Origin: Mucinivorans sp044433505
GTDB taxonomy: Bacteria; Bacteroidota; Bacteroidia; Bacteroidales; Rikenellaceae
Length of the DNA: 64,000 bases
Reading direction: 5' to 3'
NCBI GenBank assembly: GCA_044433505.1
Contig: JAWXTM010000002.1
Span: 17,228-81,227, forward strand
The notes beneath the pieces are model-generated. The model was not told the origin of the DNA, made no database searches, and worked only from the letters and a program-made list of their open reading frames with translations. How positions within the stretch are numbered: the first letter of the stretch is position 1; every line of letters begins with the position of its first letter. Below, in pieces: positions 60,498-64,000 of the stretch. The position numbers and the translations under genes are program-made.

Positions 60498-61271
60498 ATG
60501 CGTAAATTTTTAATAGCATCACTACTATTTGTATGCACAGTGGTATCGCTGGCTCAGGTACGAACGCCTGAGCCAATGCGACCAGTGCGCCTAGTCAATG
60601 ACTACGCTGGACTCTTTACTCCCTCTCAAACTAGAGTACTGGAGGATAGTCTAGCGACTTTTGCTCGCAATACCTCAACTCAGATTGCAGTGGTTACGAT
60701 GAGTGATCTAGATGGATACACCCCTGCCGAGATGGCAGCTGGCATTATCGACAACTGGGGCGTTGGGCAAAAGAGCAAAGATAATGGTATAGTGATGTTG
60801 CTCAAACCACGCAACGACACCAAAGGCGAGATTTATATTGCCGTTGGCAGTGGACTCGAAGGAGTGCTAAATGATGCTAAGGCAGGGCGATTGATTGATG
60901 CGGTAATGATAGACGACCTCTCAAAGGGGAATTACTTTGCTGCCATTGATAAGGGCGCACGTGAGCTTCGTGGTATTGTACGAGGGGAGTTCAGCGCCGA
61001 TAAGTACGAAAAGGGGTTTGATTTCTTACCACTTATCGTAATAGTACTAATTATTGTAATTTCGATAGTTGGGCGAGGCGGTAGAGGCAATGGCGGTAAC
61101 TCAGGCTCTGGCGGTGGAGGCTCTGGGGGCGGTATGCTTCCTTGGTGGATACTGCTTGGCGGCTCTGGTGGCAGAGGCGGTGGCGGCTTCGGTGGTGGCT
61201 CTGGCGGCGGTGGTTTTGGAGGCTTCGGCGGTGGCGGAAGCTTTGGTGGCGGCTCTGGTCGTAGCTTTTAG
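60498..61271 (+). CDS. TPM-domain (YgcG/Psb32-like) membrane protein
   Basis: The 257-residue protein has a signal peptide (about 1-20, cleaved near SLAQV), a TPM domain (about 30-155) with VNDYAGLFTPSQTRVLEDSL and AVGSGLEGVLNDAKAGRLID, and a membrane helix near 178-192. A tail made almost entirely of Gly, Ser and Phe (about 193-257) ends in GGGSGRSF. Proteins of this kind commonly pair with LemA. The role is unknown, possibly envelope stress or protein quality control. The tail is low-complexity in DNA as well (GGC/GGT repeats). Confidence 0.9.
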   Translation: MRKFLIASLLFVCTVVSLAQVRTPEPMRPVRLVNDYAGLFTPSQTRVLEDSLATFARNTSTQIAVVTMSDLDGYTPAEMAAGIIDNWGVGQKSKDNGIVMLLKPRNDTKGEIYIAVGSGLEGVLNDAKAGRLIDAVMIDDLSKGNYFAAIDKGARELRGIVRGEFSADKYEKGFDFLPLIVIVLIIVISIVGRGGRGNGGNSGSGGGGSGGGMLPWWILLGGSGGRGGGGFGGGSGGGGFGGFGGGGSFGGGSGRSF

Positions 61272-61318
61272 AATGCATAATTCATAATTTATAATTTAAC
61301 TAATAACTTAAAAAAACA

Positions 61319-61804
61319 ATGAGAAAATTTTTACTTACAGTAGTAGTGGCTTGTATGGCACTATTTTCGACAGCGAGTGCTTCGGCACAAGATGAAGGCT
61401 TTTCACTTTCTGGTGCACGTGCAGTTGGTCTACGCTTTGGTCCAGACCTTAGTATTTCATATCAACAAAATTTCCGTGAGGCAATGTTCTTGGAAGCTAA
61501 CCTTAGTTTCCCATATTCGTTTGGCGGTTTTGGTGTGGATGTAACTAATAACTGGCTATTTAATATCGGTTCGAGCAACTTTAATTGGTATGCTGGTGTC
61601 GGTGCTGGTGTCGGATTTAATTGGACTACCTCTTATTTCGAACTAGACCTTATCCCACGTATCGGTATTGAATATAACTTTAGTGGTGCACCTTTGCAAA
61701 TTGCAGCGGACTATAAACCTGCCATTGGCTTTATCTTTGGTGGAGACAGTGCTGTTGGATTTGCAGGTTATAACTTCGGTTTGGCATTACGCTACCGATT
61801 CTAG
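61319..61804 (+). CDS. Small outer-membrane beta-barrel protein
   Basis: The 161-residue protein has a signal peptide (about 1-24, cleaved at ASAQ). Alternating amphipathic strands rich in Gly, Asn, Tyr and Phe fill the rest, and it ends with Phe (ALRYRF), as typical for outer-membrane barrels of about eight strands. There is no specific family match beyond the OmpA/OprF-like small barrels. The stop TAG overlaps the GTG start of the next gene by one base. Upstream (61272-61318) there is a short AT-rich repeat fragment. Confidence 0.8.
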   Translation: MRKFLLTVVVACMALFSTASASAQDEGFSLSGARAVGLRFGPDLSISYQQNFREAMFLEANLSFPYSFGGFGVDVTNNWLFNIGSSNFNWYAGVGAGVGFNWTTSYFELDLIPRIGIEYNFSGAPLQIAADYKPAIGFIFGGDSAVGFAGYNFGLALRYRF

Positions 61805-62850
61805 TGGCAAGCGACAAGCTCATAATTGCTGGGCCTTGTAGCGCAGAAAGCAGGGTACAACTTCTTAGGAGTTGTACCCTTTTGGCAGAGAATCCTAGCG
61901 TAGGAATGCTCCGTATTGGGGTCTGGAAACCTCGCACAAAACCCGGTGGATTTGAGGGAGTTGGGGTGCAGGCTCTCGAATGGATCAAAGAAGCTAAGGA
62001 GCTTACGGGACTGCCCGTTGCCATTGAAGTGGCTAGAGCCGAACACGTCGAGGCTGCTCTAAAGTATGGCGTGGATATGCTCTGGATTGGGGCACGCTCC
62101 ACCGTTAATCCATTTGTAGTACAGGAAATTGCCGAAGCACTCAGAGGCGTTTCTTCACAAAGAGTCTTTATTAAAAATCCATTGAGTGCCGATGTGGGAC
62201 TATGGGCAGGTGCGCTGGAGAGATTGCAGTGTGTGGGGCTAAGTGACTTGGGGCTAATACATAGAGGCTTTACTTCCTATAATAGTAGAGGGTATCGTAA
62301 CTCCCCGATGTGGCACTTGGCTCTAGATATGCAGAGGCTATTCCCCACGTTGCCAATGATTTGTGACCCTTCGCATATTGCTGGAAAGAGAGAGCTGATT
62401 GCCGAAATATCGCAGATGGCAGCCGACTTGAACTTTGATGGGCTTATGGTCGAAAGCCATTGCAACCCACACTCAGCCCTGAGCGATGCCGAGCAACAAC
62501 TCACTCCACAAGACTTTTCGCAGATGCTTTCAAATGTTGTCTGGCGCAATGCAACCCTAGAGAGCGAGTCCTACACCACTGAACTTTCGGCACTTAGAAG
62601 CCGTATTGACACCCTCGATGGGGAGCTTTTCGATATACTGAGCCGCCGGATGCAAATTTCACGTGAGATTGGCGAACTAAAATCTCAGAATAATGTTGTA
62701 ATAGTTCAGAATCAGCGCTGGTCAACAATAGTTAAAAACTTCACGTTGCGTAGTAAAGAATTGGGACTTAGTCAAGATTTTGTAGAGAGTGTGCTGGGCG
62801 CAATACATAGCGAAAGCATAGAGAACCAAAATAAAATTTTTAAGAGATGA
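61804..62850 (+). CDS. Bifunctional DAHP synthase / chorismate mutase
   Basis: The GTG at 61804 overlaps the preceding stop by one base, and the family motif IAGPCSAES begins at residue 8, so this start is well supported; 348 residues. The N-terminal part (to about 255) is the KDO8P-synthase-like type of DAHP synthase, with KPRTKPGGFEG and ICDPSHIAGKRELI containing metal and substrate residues. The C-terminal part (about 260-348) is a chorismate mutase helical domain (LRSRIDTLDGELFDILSRRM). It starts the shikimate pathway and commits chorismate to Phe/Tyr; the fusion is usual in Bacteroidetes and allows feedback control through the mutase. The HAD gene follows with an ATGA overlap. Confidence 0.93.
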   Translation: MASDKLIIAGPCSAESRVQLLRSCTLLAENPSVGMLRIGVWKPRTKPGGFEGVGVQALEWIKEAKELTGLPVAIEVARAEHVEAALKYGVDMLWIGARSTVNPFVVQEIAEALRGVSSQRVFIKNPLSADVGLWAGALERLQCVGLSDLGLIHRGFTSYNSRGYRNSPMWHLALDMQRLFPTLPMICDPSHIAGKRELIAEISQMAADLNFDGLMVESHCNPHSALSDAEQQLTPQDFSQMLSNVVWRNATLESESYTTELSALRSRIDTLDGELFDILSRRMQISREIGELKSQNNVVIVQNQRWSTIVKNFTLRSKELGLSQDFVESVLGAIHSESIENQNKIFKR

Positions 62851-63662
62851 ACCGAGTTGCAATAATTTACGATTTTGATGGTACGCTATCGCCAGGCAAT
62901 ATGCAGGAGTATGATTTTCTACCTGCCGTGGGTAAGAATAACAAAAAATTCTGGAAAACTTCCACCCAAAAGGCTATTGATAATGATGCCGATCCAATAC
63001 TCTGTTACCTTAGCGAGATGATACTTGCTGCCAAGAGCAGCGGTACGTCACTTAGTCGTGACTCCTTTAAGCGTTCGGGACAGAAGGTGCGCTTCTTTGA
63101 GGGGGTAGTGGAGTGGTTCGCTCGCATCAATGAGTATGGCAAGAGCAAGGGGATGGAGGTGGAGCACTATATCAACTCTTCGGGCATAAAGGAGATGATA
63201 GAGGGAACGGCTATTGCGGCGGAGTTTAAGCAGATTTTTGCTTGTTCGTTTCTTTACGATGTCGATGGCGTTGCCTATTGGCCTGGGGTGTCGGTGAACT
63301 ATACCAACAAGACTCAGTTTATTTTTAAGATTAATAAGGGAGTTATGGAGGTGTGGGATACCCATAAGATTAATGATTATATGCCAGAGGAGGCTCGTCC
63401 AATGCCCTTCGAGAATATGATATATATAGGTGACGGGACTACTGATGTTCCTTGTATGCGGTTGGTAAAGGAGAAGTTGGGGCATTCTATAGCGGTTTAC
63501 GATCCCAATAAGAAGATGCCACGGAGTGTTTTGAAGCTCAAGGGGGATGGTAGAGTAAATTTTGTAGTGGAGGCAGATTATCGAGTAGGTTCGAGGATGG
63601 ACAGTGCGGTTTGCGGGGTGATAGATAAGTTAGCGGCACAGGATAATTTAGAGAAATTGTAG
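62847..63662 (+). CDS. HAD-superfamily hydrolase
   Basis: The 271-residue protein has HAD motif I YDFDGTLSPGN with nucleophile Asp9 and acid/base Asp11. Motif II is the Ser in YINSSGIKEM, and motif IV is IGDGTTDVPC with its Asp residues. A helical cap lies between motifs I and II. It is probably a phosphatase of the phosphoserine-phosphatase-like branch; the substrate is unknown. The start overlaps the DAHP synthase/chorismate mutase stop by 4 bases. Two family A repeats follow the stop. Confidence 0.88.
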   Translation: MNRVAIIYDFDGTLSPGNMQEYDFLPAVGKNNKKFWKTSTQKAIDNDADPILCYLSEMILAAKSSGTSLSRDSFKRSGQKVRFFEGVVEWFARINEYGKSKGMEVEHYINSSGIKEMIEGTAIAAEFKQIFACSFLYDVDGVAYWPGVSVNYTNKTQFIFKINKGVMEVWDTHKINDYMPEEARPMPFENMIYIGDGTTDVPCMRLVKEKLGHSIAVYDPNKKMPRSVLKLKGDGRVNFVVEADYRVGSRMDSAVCGVIDKLAAQDNLEKL

Positions 63663-63688
63663 TTTGGTGGTGCCCATAGACTTTTTTT

Positions 63689-63849
63689 ATAGCTTGTAGT
63701 ATTACAGACTAAAATGATTAAAGTTTTTTGGTTCTTTTGTTCACAAAAGAACGATGGCATCAGTCCGCTAGAGCAATGAGCAAGGCGAATGCCTTGCCTA
63801 AAAATCAAAGACAAAAATCTTTCGGTTTTAAACCGAAAGCTAGTACAGA
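63689..63849 (+). repeat. Family A repeat, long form, tandem copy 1
   Basis: The same order of parts as the copy at 35.1 kb: arm, hairpin with loop TTCA, link, hairpin GCAAGGC-GAAT-GCCTTGC and hairpin CTTTCGGTTT-T-AAACCGAAAG. It repeats with a 190-base period in the next copy; 120 bases (63691-63810 and 63881-64000) are identical. Nothing else is seen in 63663-64000. Confidence 0.85.
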
Positions 63850-63878
63850 CAATCGGCACGGTTCATATTGCTTTAGTT

Positions 63879-64000
63879 TTAGCTTGTAGTATTACAGACT
63901 AAAATGATTAAAGTTTTTTGGTTCTTTTGTTCACAAAAGAACGATGGCATCAGTCCGCTAGAGCAATGAGCAAGGCGAATGCCTTGCCTAAAAATCAAAG
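63879..64000 (+). repeat. Family A repeat, long form, tandem copy 2 (cut by window edge)
   Basis: It begins TTAGCTTGTAGTATTACAGA and is identical to copy 1 until the window ends within the link after the GCAAGGC hairpin. The spacer phrase TGCTTTAGTTTTAGC before it matches the phrase before the palindrome at 35.35 kb. Confidence 0.85.

Noticed and set aside
61069..61271. Gly/Ser-rich GGC repeats as a separate structural gene
   Set aside because: They are the in-frame C-terminal tail of the TPM-domain protein, a common feature of that family.
63578..63859. 93-codon minus-strand frame at the right end
   Set aside because: It crosses the end of the HAD gene and a family A repeat, with no family features.
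63689..64000. Tandem direct repeats as a CRISPR array
   Set aside because: The 190-base period, identical internal parts, hairpin-rich units and lack of short unique spacers or cas genes rule this out.
1..64000. tRNA, rRNA or known riboswitch in the gaps
   Set aside because: Every gap above about 70 bases was read; cloverleaf arms, CCA ends, or riboswitch cores were not seen.

Overview
The window is a Bacteroidetes chromosome segment, most likely from the order Bacteroidales. The evidence is as follows: several promoters fit the Bacteroidetes pattern TTTG-N19/20-TAnnTTTG; starts rarely have a strong Shine-Dalgarno sequence; the gene pairs uppS-bamA-skp, sufE-sufT and yidC-pyrG are typical of the phylum; and there are several lipoproteins, a DUF5117/DUF4953-type metalloprotease, a fused DAHP synthase/chorismate mutase and a long eukaryote-like IleRS. 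A futalosine-pathway gene (mqnA) would fit some families such as Rikenellaceae, but I cannot fix the family. No rRNA, tRNA, CRISPR array, prophage or intact insertion sequence was seen.

Layout. 1-4.2 kb: surface lipoproteins, the first cut by the window edge. 4.2-8.3 kb (minus): rnr and lepA. 8.6-13 kb (plus): dnaN, a DEDDh exonuclease, a LysM/periplasmic-binding protein and ruvB, probably one operon. 13.2-19.2 kb (minus): glycosyltransferase, ileS, dnaX. 19.2-21.5 kb: an orphan HsdR_N-like nuclease domain and a strongly expressed-looking pckA. 21.7-24.2 kb (minus): waaA, murD. 24.5-33.7 kb (plus): uppS, bamA, skp, murI, ftsK, gpmI. 33.7-40.4 kb (minus): mraY, an aspartokinase with a degenerate homoserine dehydrogenase half, an SDR, corA and mqnA. 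40.5-50.4 kb (plus): lipA, lipB, recJ, a class B PBP, a phosphatase-fold protein that has lost its metal ligands, a GH3 glucosidase, sufE and a sufT-like gene. 50.5-63.7 kb (plus): a DUF349 protein, pyrG, yidC, a metalloprotease, a CoA-transferase, LemA, a TPM protein, an outer-membrane barrel, DAHP synthase/chorismate mutase and a HAD hydrolase.

The genes are mostly housekeeping: replication and repair, envelope building (murD, mraY, murI, uppS, ftsI-like, bamA, yidC, waaA), lipoate and Fe-S cofactors, and central metabolism. The division/cell-wall genes that usually form one dcw cluster lie in separate places here.

The less ordinary content is of two kinds. First, two families of small non-coding repeats sit between genes. 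Family A has nested hairpins built around a GGTTCTTTTG/CAAAAGAACC core and includes long, palindromic and minimal forms. Family B is a MITE-like element with AGGGGACTTCTAAAAA ends; one copy starts where the dnaN transcript should begin. Second, several genes have altered coding logic: an A9 run in dnaX where slippage in either direction would give a short gamma-like product, a homoserine dehydrogenase domain without its catalytic residues, and a PafA-like protein without most of its zinc ligands that directly follows a PBP gene.
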